DNA of 64,000 nucleotides from DASZFV01 sp035549075. Lineage in GTDB: Bacteria; Myxococcota_A; Polyangia; Fen-1088. The stretch lies in the NCBI GenBank assembly GCA_035549075.1, contig DASZRT010000042.1, positions 1 to 64,000 on the forward strand, in the 5' to 3' direction. The translations under genes and the position numbers were made by a program. The notes under the pieces are model-generated. The model saw only the letters and a program-made list of their open reading frames with translations, did no database searches and was not told the DNA's origin. Shown here in pieces: positions 46,439 to 54,420 of this stretch. Position 1 is the stretch's first letter. The number at the start of each line of letters is the position of its first letter.

Positions 46439-48211
46439 ATGTTCCTCTCGAAGATCTGGTTCATCCTCATCGCGCTCGTCGCCGGCATCGCCGTCACGTT
46501 CGCGCTCATCGCCCCTCGCCCCGCCGTGCAAAAGCTCGGCGTGCTCGAGGGCCAACGTCTCGACCGCGCGCAATACGCGGCCGAGCAAATGTTCAAGGTC
46601 GACGCCCACAAGTGGATCGACCGCGTGTCGAAGCTGGGCCGCGACGCCATCGTCGCCGAGTCGCTCGACAACGCCTCGCGCGGCGCCGGCGAGTGGGGCG
46701 TGCTGCACAAGACGCTGCAGGACCGCTTCCGCGCGCTGATCCCCGACCTCGAGACCAGCGGCATCGACACGTTGGTCGCGATGGAGGGCAAAGGCCGCGT
46801 CGTCGCGCGCGTCGGCACCAACGAAGCCGAGTACGGCGACTACATCGGCGGCGCCGAGGTCATCGCCGATGCGTTGCGCGGCTATTTGTCGGACGACGTG
46901 TGGGGCAACGGCGGCAAGCTCGTGCGCGTCGCCGCCGCGCCCGTGCTGTCGAAGAACCGCGACCGCATCGTGGGCGCCATTTACGTCGGCGCCGAGACCG
47001 GCGACAACCTCGTCGAGCGCCTCAAGAAGAACCTCGACGTCGACGTCGCCCTCTTGCTGCGCGGCAAAGTCATCGCGTCCACGCGCGACGCCAATGGCCT
47101 CGCCGCGCTGCCCGACCTCGTCGAGAAGCACGTCAAAGAGATCGCCGAGGTCAAGCGCACCCCCGCGATTCCGCTGACCGTCGGCGCCGACAACTTGCTG
47201 GCCGTGGCCGCGCCCTTCCCCGGCCAGGCCGGCCAGCAGCAGGCCTATTACGTGCTGCTCGGCATGCAGCCCGCGAAGTCCGACCTCGCGTCACTCATCG
47301 CCCACACCAGCAGCGATGATTTGAAGTGGGGCAACTTCCCGTGGGTGCCGCTGCTCATCGGCGTTGCCGTCATGATCGGCGTCGGTTTGTTCGCGCAGCG
47401 CACCGAGGTCGAGGCGCCGCTCGAGAAGATGCGCAAAGAGATGCAGCAGCTCGCGCGCGGCGAGCTCACCAAGCTGCACGACGGCGCCTTCGGCGGAAAG
47501 TTCGGCGGCCTCGCGCGCGACATCAACGCGACGCTGGAGCGCTACACCCACGCCCCCGCCGCGCCGTCAGAAATGGCCGGCAAAGACCTGAACGCGATTT
47601 TGGGCGGCAAGCCCGGCGCCGGCCCTGGTCCCGGCCCCAAAGGCAGCACGTTCGATCTCCCGAGCCATGACTCGGCCTTCGCCGGCGGCGACCCCGCCCC
47701 CGCGTTCGGCCCCCCGCCCGCGCCGGCTTTCTCACCCGCGCCGCCGCCCGCCTTCAGCCCGCCCCCACCGCCGTCCGCCTTCGCGCCGCCGCCCCCGCCC
47801 GCCGCGAAGCTCGCCGGAGGCTTCCCCCCCGCGGCACCGCGCCCCGCCGCCCCCGCGATCAAGCCCACCGCGTGGGCCCCGCCCCCGCCCACGGCGATCC
47901 CGGCCGCAGCGCTCGGCGGCGACGACGAGGATGAAGGTCCCGCCGGCGGCGAAAACGAAGCCACCCGCATCGTCCCCTACGACGAAAACGAAGAAGAGGC
48001 CGCCCACTTCGCCCACGTCTACGACGAGTTCGTCCAGGTGAAGAAGCAGTGCGGAGAGCCCACCGCCGGCATGACCATCGACAAGTTCCTCGTGAAGCTC
48101 CGCGACAACAAAGCCGCGCTCGTCGCCAAGCACGGCTGCAGGACCGTGCGCTTCAGCGTCTACGTCAAAGACGGCAAAGCCGCGCTCAAGGCGACGCCCG
48201 TCCGCGAGTAG
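46439..48211 (+). CDS. Two-span membrane protein with sensor-like periplasmic domain, MXAN_5187-like
   Basis: A 590-residue membrane protein. The first helix (IWFILIALVAGIAVTFALI) is at the N-terminus; a periplasmic domain of about 250 residues (30-290, resembling CACHE/sensor domains, with AAPVLSKNRDRIVGAIYVG) follows; a second helix lies at about 300-318 (WVPLLIGVAVMIGVGLF). The cytoplasmic part has a HAMP-like stretch (ALEKMRKEMQQLARGEL, seen as EAPLEKMRKEMQQLARGE), a long Pro/Ala-rich segment (about 400-480), and an acidic C-terminal domain that recalls MXAN_5187-type proteins of myxobacteria. A signalling role is inferred; no kinase or methyl-accepting domain was recognised. Confidence 0.7.
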   Translation: MFLSKIWFILIALVAGIAVTFALIAPRPAVQKLGVLEGQRLDRAQYAAEQMFKVDAHKWIDRVSKLGRDAIVAESLDNASRGAGEWGVLHKTLQDRFRALIPDLETSGIDTLVAMEGKGRVVARVGTNEAEYGDYIGGAEVIADALRGYLSDDVWGNGGKLVRVAAAPVLSKNRDRIVGAIYVGAETGDNLVERLKKNLDVDVALLLRGKVIASTRDANGLAALPDLVEKHVKEIAEVKRTPAIPLTVGADNLLAVAAPFPGQAGQQQAYYVLLGMQPAKSDLASLIAHTSSDDLKWGNFPWVPLLIGVAVMIGVGLFAQRTEVEAPLEKMRKEMQQLARGELTKLHDGAFGGKFGGLARDINATLERYTHAPAAPSEMAGKDLNAILGGKPGAGPGPGPKGSTFDLPSHDSAFAGGDPAPAFGPPPAPAFSPAPPPAFSPPPPPSAFAPPPPPAAKLAGGFPPAAPRPAAPAIKPTAWAPPPPTAIPAAALGGDDEDEGPAGGENEATRIVPYDENEEEAAHFAHVYDEFVQVKKQCGEPTAGMTIDKFLVKLRDNKAALVAKHGCRTVRFSVYVKDGKAALKATPVRE

Positions 48212-48620
48212 CGCTCGGCGGCGCGATGAGCTCGACCGTGGGGAAGTACGTCCGGTAGCGGCGCGGATCGCGGGTGAGGAGGCGGAAGTCGGCGACGGCG
48301 GCGTGAGCGCCTATGTAGAAATCCGCGAGGGGTGAGGTCCGGGCGCCGCCCCGGCGGCGGTATCTGACGAAGGCCTTGCCGGCCAGGAACGCCGCCTCGT
48401 AAGGCAGCGGCTCACGCCGAAACAGCTCGGAGGGAATGACGCGATCGAGCTCTTCGACTCTGGCGTAGCCGACCGACACCTCGGCAAAGATGAGCGCGTT
48501 GATGGCGAGCGGCGATTCGTTCGCGGCGGCCTCGAGCGCTTCGGACGACCACGACGACCACGTCGGGTCGCCGGTCGCGACGTCGAGCAGCACGTTGCTG
48601 TCGACGAGGGTCGTCTTCAC
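48186..48620 (-). CDS. vapC: PIN-domain protein, VapC-type toxin
   Basis: Predicted Mg-dependent ribonuclease of a VapBC pair. The 144-residue product has the PIN acidic residues: Asp7 (LVDSN), Glu47 (FAEVSVG) and Asp100 (LADFYIGAHA), with Asp118 (LLTRDPRRY) as the fourth. The start overlaps the antitoxin stop by four bases. Its C-terminal 26 bases overlap the end of the convergent two-span gene. A toxin role is expected but the target RNA is unknown. The tail (PPSATRGRASP) is longer than usual. Confidence 0.85.
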   Translation of the reverse strand: MKTTLVDSNVLLDVATGDPTWSSWSSEALEAAANESPLAINALIFAEVSVGYARVEELDRVIPSELFRREPLPYEAAFLAGKAFVRYRRRGGARTSPLADFYIGAHAAVADFRLLTRDPRRYRTYFPTVELIAPPSATRGRASP

Positions 48621-48853
48621 CGCGACTTCCGCGTGAGCGCCAGGATCTCGTCGGTGGTCATCTTCACGTCGGCGGTGCCGCGCAGCCTCGCGACGATCGA
48701 AGCGCCGCGGCTCGTCGCGCGCTTCGGCGGGATCCGAACGAGGCGCGCGCTGTTTCCGTGAACCTCGAACGCGACCTCGCTGTTCGGCAAGATGCCGAGC
48801 TTCTGCCGAATCTCGATCGGGATCGTCACCTGGCCCTTCGACGTCACGCGCAT
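48617..48853 (-). CDS. vapB: AbrB/SpoVT-type antitoxin (VapB)
   Basis: ATG 48853 starts the typical swapped-hairpin sequence MRVTSKGQVTIPIEIRQKL, followed by GILPNSEVAFEV. The 78-residue size matches such antitoxins. The C-terminal part (EILALTRKS) would bind the PIN toxin encoded next. The longer reading frame upstream is a shadow. Two palindromes just upstream of the start (48854-48864 and 48866-48873) are likely autoregulatory sites. Confidence 0.87.
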   Translation of the reverse strand: MRVTSKGQVTIPIEIRQKLGILPNSEVAFEVHGNSARLVRIPPKRATSRGASIVARLRGTADVKMTTDEILALTRKSR

Positions 48854-48873
48854 GAGTATTACTCCTACCGGTA
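48854..48873. promoter_or_regulatory. Twin palindromes at the vapB start (candidate operator)
   Basis: GAGTA-T-TACTC (48854-48864) is a perfect inverted repeat covering the RBS, and TACCGGTA (48866-48873) is a perfect 8-base palindrome beside it. VapB-VapC complexes normally bind such sites to repress their own operon. Confidence 0.5.
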
Positions 48874-48938
48874 AGACTAACCCGAACGAGGCGCAGGTTC
48901 CACGGGCGGCTCGTTCGCCATGTGTTGAAGGCGACACA

Positions 48939-49298
48939 TCATCGTGCGTCGACGCCACCGCCGGTTCCGGCGCCGACGAGCGTACACGTACCCGCCACGC
49001 ACTGGATTCGTCCTGTGCACCCGGGAGTCGGGCGACAGTCTCCCGGCGTCGGAGACATACACATCGGCATCCGCGCGGCGACGCTGCTCTCATACTTCGC
49101 GAGGTTGTCCTGGCGAATCGCCGTCGTTGGGCAGGGCTGGTTGCTGCAACAGCTGAGGGACCCCGAGTACACGGGCACGCAGTCGGCGACGCCGGTACAC
49201 GCGCGGTCGTACTCGTCGGCGTTGATCGCGTGATCGGCGTTCGTCCCGTCGCAGGCGACCAGGAGAGCGGCGAACGGAAGGACGGCGAGCCAGCGCAT
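48939..49298 (-). CDS. Small Cys-rich lipoprotein
   Basis: A 119-residue lipoprotein: MRWLAVLPFAALLVAC has a good lipobox (Cys16). The mature part contains nine more cysteines in a disulfide-like arrangement (ACTGVADCVPV, SCCSNQPC, PGDCRPTPGCTG, CVAGTCTL), reminiscent of other exported Cys-rich proteins of myxobacteria. It ends in a Gly-rich tail. It is upstream of vapBC on the same strand, separated by 85 bases. No known family was recognised. Confidence 0.7.
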   Translation of the reverse strand: MRWLAVLPFAALLVACDGTNADHAINADEYDRACTGVADCVPVYSGSLSCCSNQPCPTTAIRQDNLAKYESSVAARMPMCMSPTPGDCRPTPGCTGRIQCVAGTCTLVGAGTGGGVDAR

Positions 49299-49388
49299 GC
49301 CCGAAACTTACGATGAAATGACGCGGGCCCGAACCCCCGCGATGCTCACGGCCGGCCGCGCGCGCGATCTCGTGTCAGGCTCGCGCCC

Positions 49389-50228
49389 ATGACGAACGCG
49401 GCGAACGAACTGACGACGACCACCCTGCCCCTTCGCTCGGGCGGCGCGATTCCGCAGGTGGGCCTGGGGGTGTGGCAGACGCCGGCGGGTGGGTCGGCGC
49501 GCGAGGCGGTGCGGGCGGCGTTGGGGCTCGGGTATCGGCACGTCGACACGGCTCGCATCTACGGCAACGAGGCGGACGTTGGCGCGGCGGTGCGCGACGG
49601 TGGCGTGCCGCGCGCCGAGGTGTTCGTGACGACGAAGCTCTGGAATGCCGATCAGGGCTACGACTCGGCGCTGCGGGCGTTCGACGCGAGCCTCGAGCGG
49701 CTGGGGCTCGAGTACGTCGACCTCTACCTCTTGCACTGGCCGGTCGCGGGGCGGCGGCTCGATTCGTGGCGCGCGCTCGAGCGGCTGCGCGACGAGGGCC
49801 GCGCGCGCGCCATCGGCGTCAGCAACTTTCTGGTGCCGCACCTCGAAGAGCTGCTGGCGCGCGCGAAGCACACGCCCGACGTGAACCAGATCGAGCTGTC
49901 GCCGTTCCTGCAGCGGCGCGAGACGGTCGAGCTGTGCAAGCGCGAGGGCGTCGTCGTCGAGGCGTACAGCCCGCTCACGCACGGCAAGAGGCTGGGGCAT
50001 CCGGTGGTCGGCGACGTCGCGCGCCGCGTGGGCCGCTCGCCGGCTCAGGTGCTGCTGCGCTGGGGAATTCAAAAGGGGTTCGTCGTGCTGCCAAAATCGA
50101 CGAAGCGGGCGCGCATCGCCGAGAACGGGGCGGTGTTCGATTTCGCGCTCGACGGGCGGGCGATGGGCGAGCTCGATGCGTTGGAAGAGAACCTGGTGAC
50201 GGGGTGGGATCCGGCGCAGCAGGACTAA
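49389..50228 (+). CDS. Aldo/keto reductase
   Basis: NADPH-dependent carbonyl reductase of the AKR superfamily, 279 residues. The catalytic tetrad can be placed: Asp53 and Tyr58 in GYRHVDTARIYGNE, Lys83 in TTKLWN and His116 in LLHWP. Other marks are IGVSNFLVPHLEELL and EAYSPLTHGKRL. The ATG follows a divergent lipoprotein gene after about 90 bases. Its stop overlaps the MFS stop by four bases in convergent orientation. The substrate is unknown; methylglyoxal-type or 2,5-diketo-gluconate-type activity is possible. Confidence 0.93.
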   Translation: MTNAANELTTTTLPLRSGGAIPQVGLGVWQTPAGGSAREAVRAALGLGYRHVDTARIYGNEADVGAAVRDGGVPRAEVFVTTKLWNADQGYDSALRAFDASLERLGLEYVDLYLLHWPVAGRRLDSWRALERLRDEGRARAIGVSNFLVPHLEELLARAKHTPDVNQIELSPFLQRRETVELCKREGVVVEAYSPLTHGKRLGHPVVGDVARRVGRSPAQVLLRWGIQKGFVVLPKSTKRARIAENGAVFDFALDGRAMGELDALEENLVTGWDPAQQD

Positions 50229-51478
50229 CTGGCGGCGGAGGCGGTTTCGTCGGCGGGCGCCGCTCGCGTGTCTTCGCTGGGCTCGTAGCGCCAGAAAGCC
50301 GGCAGCAGGGGGATGCAGAGCAGCACGCCCGCGACGCAGATCCAGCCGCCGGTGACGATTGAAAACGTGGGAGTTCGAATCGACGCCATCCAGCCGGCTC
50401 TCGCGTTGCCGAGCAGCGGGCCGGTCATGTAGCTGATCATTTCGACTCCGGCCAGGCGGCCCCGCAGGTGCGACGGGATCGTCTCGTTCCAGATCGTCAT
50501 GCGGAAGAGCGCGCTCACCATGTCGGCGGCGCCGGCGGCGGCGAGGCACGCGAGGGCCACGGGCAGGCTGTGGGCGTGGCCGAGGGCGACGATGGCGACG
50601 CCCCAGGTGGCGGCGGCGGCGACGACGGCGATGCCGCGGCGGCGCACCTTCCTGGTCCAGCCCGAGAGCAGCGTCGTGAAGAAGCTGCCGAGGGGCATCG
50701 CGGAGTACAGCCAGCCGGCCGCGGTTGCGCCGCCCCAGCTCTGCGCGAGCGCGGGGAACAGCGCCGTCGGCATGGCGAACGTCATGGCGACGATGTCGAC
50801 GACGTAGGTGCCGATGAGCTCGGGGCGCCGGCGCGCGTAGTCGAGGCCCTCGACGATGCTACGCACGCCGGGCTTGGCGGCCTCGGGCGAAGGCGGCATC
50901 GCCTTCATGCCGGCGAGCGCGATCAACGAGAACAAGAACGTCGCGACGTCGACGAGGTAGGTCGCCGTCATGCCGAGCTGAGCGATGCAGAAGCCGCCGA
51001 TCGCGGGGCCGGCGACGGCGCCGAGGGTGCCGCGCAACGACGACAGCGCGGCGGTCGCGGGCAGCTCGTCGCGCTCGACGAGCCGGGGCGACATCGCCTC
51101 GAGCGCGGGGCGATGGAAGCCGTTCACGGCTGAAGCAACGCCGGCGATGACGAAGACGAGCGCGACGCTGGGGTGCGCGGACAATGAATTCAGCGCGAGG
51201 CCGAGCGACAGCAACGTCAGGATCGCCTCGGCGCCGACGAGGAGGCGCCTTCGATCGAGGGCGTCGGCGTAGGCGCCGCCCCACAGCGCCGACAGCACGA
51301 GCGGCACCAGCTGAACGGTGCCGAGCAGGCCGACGGCGAGGCTGGAGCCCGTGAGCTTGTACAGCTGATACGGGATCGCGACGTACGTGATCATGCTGCC
51401 GAAGAACGACACGAACTGCCCGACGAAGAGCAGCCGGAAGTCGCGGTGGCGACGCAGCGGAGAGACGTCGAGGAGCAT
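50225..51478 (-). CDS. MFS exporter (EntS/MFS_3 type)
   Basis: A 417-residue transporter with about 12 hydrophobic segments. The start MLLDVSPLRRHRDFRLLFVGQFVSFFG and the loop GGAYADALDRRRLLVGAEA are close to the MFS_3 group (enterobactin-exporter-like). The protein ends in an acidic/Ala-rich tail. It is 12 bases downstream of the PadR-family regulator gene, so it is likely the regulator's target. Export of a small amphipathic or siderophore-like compound is a guess. Confidence 0.88.
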   Translation of the reverse strand: MLLDVSPLRRHRDFRLLFVGQFVSFFGSMITYVAIPYQLYKLTGSSLAVGLLGTVQLVPLVLSALWGGAYADALDRRRLLVGAEAILTLLSLGLALNSLSAHPSVALVFVIAGVASAVNGFHRPALEAMSPRLVERDELPATAALSSLRGTLGAVAGPAIGGFCIAQLGMTATYLVDVATFLFSLIALAGMKAMPPSPEAAKPGVRSIVEGLDYARRRPELIGTYVVDIVAMTFAMPTALFPALAQSWGGATAAGWLYSAMPLGSFFTTLLSGWTRKVRRRGIAVVAAAATWGVAIVALGHAHSLPVALACLAAAGAADMVSALFRMTIWNETIPSHLRGRLAGVEMISYMTGPLLGNARAGWMASIRTPTFSIVTGGWICVAGVLLCIPLLPAFWRYEPSEDTRAAPADETASAAS

Positions 51479-51490
51479 GCGTGCGGAGAT

Positions 51491-52183
51491 CTAGCGCGAG
51501 CTCTTGTCGTCGTCCGCTTCGCCGCCGTCTTCGCCGTCTTCGGCGAGGAGGCGGTAAAGCGCGCGGCGCGTCTCGGCGAGCACGCGGCGCGCCTCGGTGA
51601 TTTGCGTGGGCGAGCCGGCTTGCACGACCTGGAGGGCCGCGGCGCCGACCTGCTTCACCAGCAAGAACATCTGCGGGACGTCGTCGCCCGCGGCGTCGCT
51701 CACGGCGTCCCACGGGGCGCCGCGCTCGGAGGCGTGCGCGGCGGCCTCGGCGCGGCCGCGCGCCGTGAGGCTGAAGACCTTGCCGTTGCCGGAGGTCTCG
51801 ACGGTGACGAGGCCTTCGTCTTCCAGCTGCTGGAGCGCGGGGTAGACGGCGCCGGGGCTCGGGCGCCACATGCCGCGGCTGCGCTGCTCGAGCTCCTGCA
51901 TGATCTGGTAGCCGTTGCGCGGCTGCTCGGCGAGGAGCGCGAGGATGCCGCTGCGGATGTCGCCGCGACGCGCGCGCGGGCCGCCGCGACGGAAGAGGTT
52001 GAAGGCGCCGAGCGCGCCGCCCATGAACGAGCGCGGGTCGAACGGGCCGCCGCGGTGGCCGCCGCCGCGGCCGTCGTCGTCGTGGCCGCCTCGGCCGTGG
52101 GGGCCGGGGTCGCGTCCGGGGACGCGGCCGCCGCGCTGTCGGGGTGGGCTCATGTCGAAGGGGTTCCAGGGGTGATGGTGCAT
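51491..52183 (-). CDS. PadR-family transcriptional regulator with His/Gly-rich N-terminus
   Basis: A 230-residue regulator. The winged-helix core begins near residue 74 with RRGDIRSGILALLAEQPRNG, followed by RPSPGAVYPALQQLEDEGLV, both hallmarks of PadR. The first 70 residues are rich in His, Gly, Arg and Pro (MHHHPWNPFD, HGRGGHDDDGRGGGHRGG), a form seen in PadR proteins of other soil bacteria; metal binding by this part is possible. The C-terminus is acidic (DGEDGGEADDD). It precedes the MFS gene and lies behind an AT-rich operator region shared with the divergent gene. Confidence 0.88.
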   Translation of the reverse strand: MHHHPWNPFDMSPPRQRGGRVPGRDPGPHGRGGHDDDGRGGGHRGGPFDPRSFMGGALGAFNLFRRGGPRARRGDIRSGILALLAEQPRNGYQIMQELEQRSRGMWRPSPGAVYPALQQLEDEGLVTVETSGNGKVFSLTARGRAEAAAHASERGAPWDAVSDAAGDDVPQMFLLVKQVGAAALQVVQAGSPTQITEARRVLAETRRALYRLLAEDGEDGGEADDDKSSR

Positions 52184-52212
52184 GTGAGTGTCCTTGGGTG
52201 GAAGCGAATGTC

Positions 52213-52231
52213 GCCGTCAGTCATTGACGGC
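52213..52231. promoter_or_regulatory. Inverted repeat in the padR leader
   Basis: GCCGTCA / TGACGGC with a 5-base spacer (52213-52219 and 52225-52231), about 30 bases upstream of the padR start. It may be a regulator site or an RNA hairpin in the leader; the perfect arms make chance less likely. Confidence 0.4.
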
Positions 52232-52244
52232 TCTCGATGTGTTT

Positions 52245-52256
52245 TAGATATATCTA
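52245..52256. promoter_or_regulatory. AT-rich palindrome, candidate PadR operator
   Basis: TAGATATATCTA is a perfect 12-base palindrome in an AT run of GC-rich DNA, in the 106-base gap between padR and the divergent epimerase gene. It could hold both the -10 elements and the PadR operator. PadR proteins bind AT-rich palindromes near their own promoter. Confidence 0.55.
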
Positions 52257-52289
52257 TATAGAACGAACGTCAAGGGCGAGATTGGCGCT

Positions 52290-52883
52290 ATGGTCGGTCG
52301 TGACATGAGCCGCCCTCCCCTCAAGATCCTCATCGCGGGCGCGACGGGCGTGCTCGGGCGCGCGACGCTGCCGCACCTCGCGGGGCACGATGTTCTGGGC
52401 GTCACGCGCGACGGCGCGAAGGCGGGGGCGCTGGAAGCGGCAGGCGCGCGCGCCGCCGAGTGCGACGTCTACGCGCCGGGCGCGTTCGCGCGCATCGCTG
52501 CTGAGTTCGCGCCCGACGTCGTCGTGAACTTTCTCACCGACCTCGCCCGCGGGCCCGGTCCGGCGAATGCGCGCATCCGCGAAGTCGGCGGCCCCATCGT
52601 CTCAGCGGCGGCGCGCGGGAGCGGCGCGCGTCGGCTCGTCGTCGAGAGCATCGCGTTTTCGGGTGCACCCGCGTCCATGCAAGCCGTCGCCGCGCTCGAG
52701 GCCGACGCACGCGCGTCGGGCCTCGAAGCGCTCGTGCTGCGCTTCGGCCGCTTCTGGGGGCCGGGCACGTGGTCCGTCGAAAGCGCGCCCGAAGCGCCCG
52801 CGGTTCACGTCGGCGAAGCTGGTCGCCGCGCGGCTGAATTGATTCTCACGGGCGCGCCCGGCGACCACGTCATCGCCGACTAA
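52290..52883 (+). CDS. NAD(P)-binding epimerase/reductase-like protein
   Basis: A 197-residue short protein with a Rossmann glycine motif ILIAGATGVLGRATL and a later VVNFLTDLARGPGPAN segment, like NAD-dependent epimerase/dehydratase (extended SDR) relatives. The YxxxK catalytic pair of classical SDRs is not evident, and the protein is shorter than extended SDRs (about 300). Start ATG 52290 or 52305. It is divergent from padR and shares the AT-rich operator gap, so it may be under PadR control. Its stop overlaps the next (minus) gene by four bases. Confidence 0.75.
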   Translation: MVGRDMSRPPLKILIAGATGVLGRATLPHLAGHDVLGVTRDGAKAGALEAAGARAAECDVYAPGAFARIAAEFAPDVVVNFLTDLARGPGPANARIREVGGPIVSAAARGSGARRLVVESIAFSGAPASMQAVAALEADARASGLEALVLRFGRFWGPGTWSVESAPEAPAVHVGEAGRRAAELILTGAPGDHVIAD

Positions 52884-53935
52884 TCGTTGAAGCCTCTTCC
52901 GTACTCGTAGACCGTCGCGTAGCCGCCCGAGCGATCGGGCTTCACGGCGCGCGCGACGAGGTACCCGAAGACCTTCGGGACCTCGGGGTACGCCGCCATG
53001 AAGGCCGAGAGGAACGCGTGGTTCGAGGCGATGACGCCTTCGGTGGCCGGCCACTCGATTTGAGGAAGACCGAAGCTCAGCCCAATCATGCCTTCGGTGG
53101 CGATCGGTGAGATGCCCGCCACCTCGTACGTCGCGCCGCCGAGCCGCCAGTGAAACGGCGGCGGGCCCTGGAGCTCCGCGAGCGGCGGCAGCGTGCGCGC
53201 GTCCTCGTCGAACGCTCGCGCGACGCCCAGCTGCAGCCACGGGCCGCGCTTCAACAGCTCGCGGACCGTGCCGTACAAGATGCCGGCGTTGAAGGCGTGC
53301 CCGGCGCGTCGCTCTTCCTTCGCGAGCGTCCACAACGTGCCTACGCCGCGATCGGCGACGCCCGACGCGTCGAGGTGGAAGGCGTTCACCTTCCATATCC
53401 CGTCCTGCGGCATCAACCACAGCGACAGCTCCCACTCGTTGTTGTTCGAATGCGCCAAGAGCCTGACGTAGGCCTGGTGAAAGCCGATCTTGGCGACGAC
53501 GGCGATTCAATCGTTGCCGTTGGGGTTGCCGCACACGACGCGCTCGACGTCGCCCGCGCCCTTCGCGTCGACGACGTACGTGTGCGCGACCTCGAAGTCG
53601 CTGAGCGAGGGCACCGTCACGTGCACGCCTTCGATCATGACGTGCAACGCGTCCGGCGACGTCGTGGCCGCGCCCGCGAGCGTCATGCGAGAGATGGCCA
53701 TCGCCGGCTCGGCCCCGAACAACACGGCGGCGAAGGATCGCGCGGACTCGGTGATCGCGCCGCGTTCGACGTCGGGGATCTCCTGATCTTGCTGGCAACG
53801 GCTCGCGCTCGACGAAGCGGCGGCGGCGGGCTTCCGCGCGACGTCGGCGCGCGCGTCCTTGCGCATTTGCCCGACGCAGCCGGCGACCGCGAGGCTCGAG
53901 ACGACGACGGCCAAGTGCTTCGTCGCGCCGTTCAT
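52880..53935 (-). pseudogene. Lipoprotein gene interrupted by an in-frame TGA
   Basis: ATG 53935 begins a lipoprotein signal (HLAVVVSSLAVAGC). The frame runs 142 codons to TGA at 53507-53509 and then continues without any other stop for 208 codons to TAG at 52880. The sequence on both sides reads as one protein (VVCGNPNGND, stop, IAVVAKIGFHQAYVRLL), so a TGG or similar codon has probably become TGA. Alternatives are readthrough, a sequencing error, or two separate genes, the second with a TTG start at 53458. The function is unknown. Confidence 0.65.
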
Positions 53936-54000
53936 GGGTCCACAGTGCGCGCTCTCCCCTCGCCTGTCCAAGGACGAGCGTCACGCGCTATCGTCGGGGC

Positions 54001-54420
54001 GTGACCATTCGTCCGTTCGTCATCGAAGATTACGCGGCCGCGCGCGCTCTCTGGCTCGCGAGCGACGGCGTCGGGTTGAGCCCGGGCGACGAGCCCGCCG
54101 AGGTCGCGGCGTTCCTCGCGCGCAACCCGGAGCTCTCGCTCGTCGCGATCGACGGCGAGCGCCTCGTCGCCGCCGTCCTCTGCGGCCACGACGGCCGTCG
54201 CGGCTACTTCTATCACCTCGCCGTCGCGACCTCGCACCGCCGCCGCGGCCTCGCGCGCACGCTCGTCGATCGCTGCCTCGAAGGCCTGCGCCGCGCCGGC
54301 GTTCGTCGCGCGCAGGCCTCCGTCTATGCGACGAACGCCCTCGCCCACGGGTTCTGGACCGCGGCGGGCGGCAAGCGCCGCGACGATCTCGTCGTCTTCA
54401 CGATCCCCCTCACTCCATGA
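54001..54420 (+). CDS. GNAT-family N-acetyltransferase
   Basis: A small 139-residue acetyltransferase. The acetyl-CoA-binding motif is HLAVATSHRRRGLARTLVDR (RxxGxA type), preceded by RGYFYHLAV. It starts with GTG 54001, which aligns the N-terminal TIRPFVIEDYAAARALW with the family start. The protein ends in VVFTIPLTP. Its stop overlaps the end of the convergent PBP1A gene by 11 bases. The substrate (amino group of a small molecule or protein) is unknown. Confidence 0.88.
   Translation: MTIRPFVIEDYAAARALWLASDGVGLSPGDEPAEVAAFLARNPELSLVAIDGERLVAAVLCGHDGRRGYFYHLAVATSHRRRGLARTLVDRCLEGLRRAGVRRAQASVYATNALAHGFWTAAGGKRRDDLVVFTIPLTP

Noticed and set aside
53507..53509. Selenocysteine codon explanation for the TGA
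   Set aside because: No obvious stem-loop close downstream, no known selenoprotein family, and no sel genes in the window.
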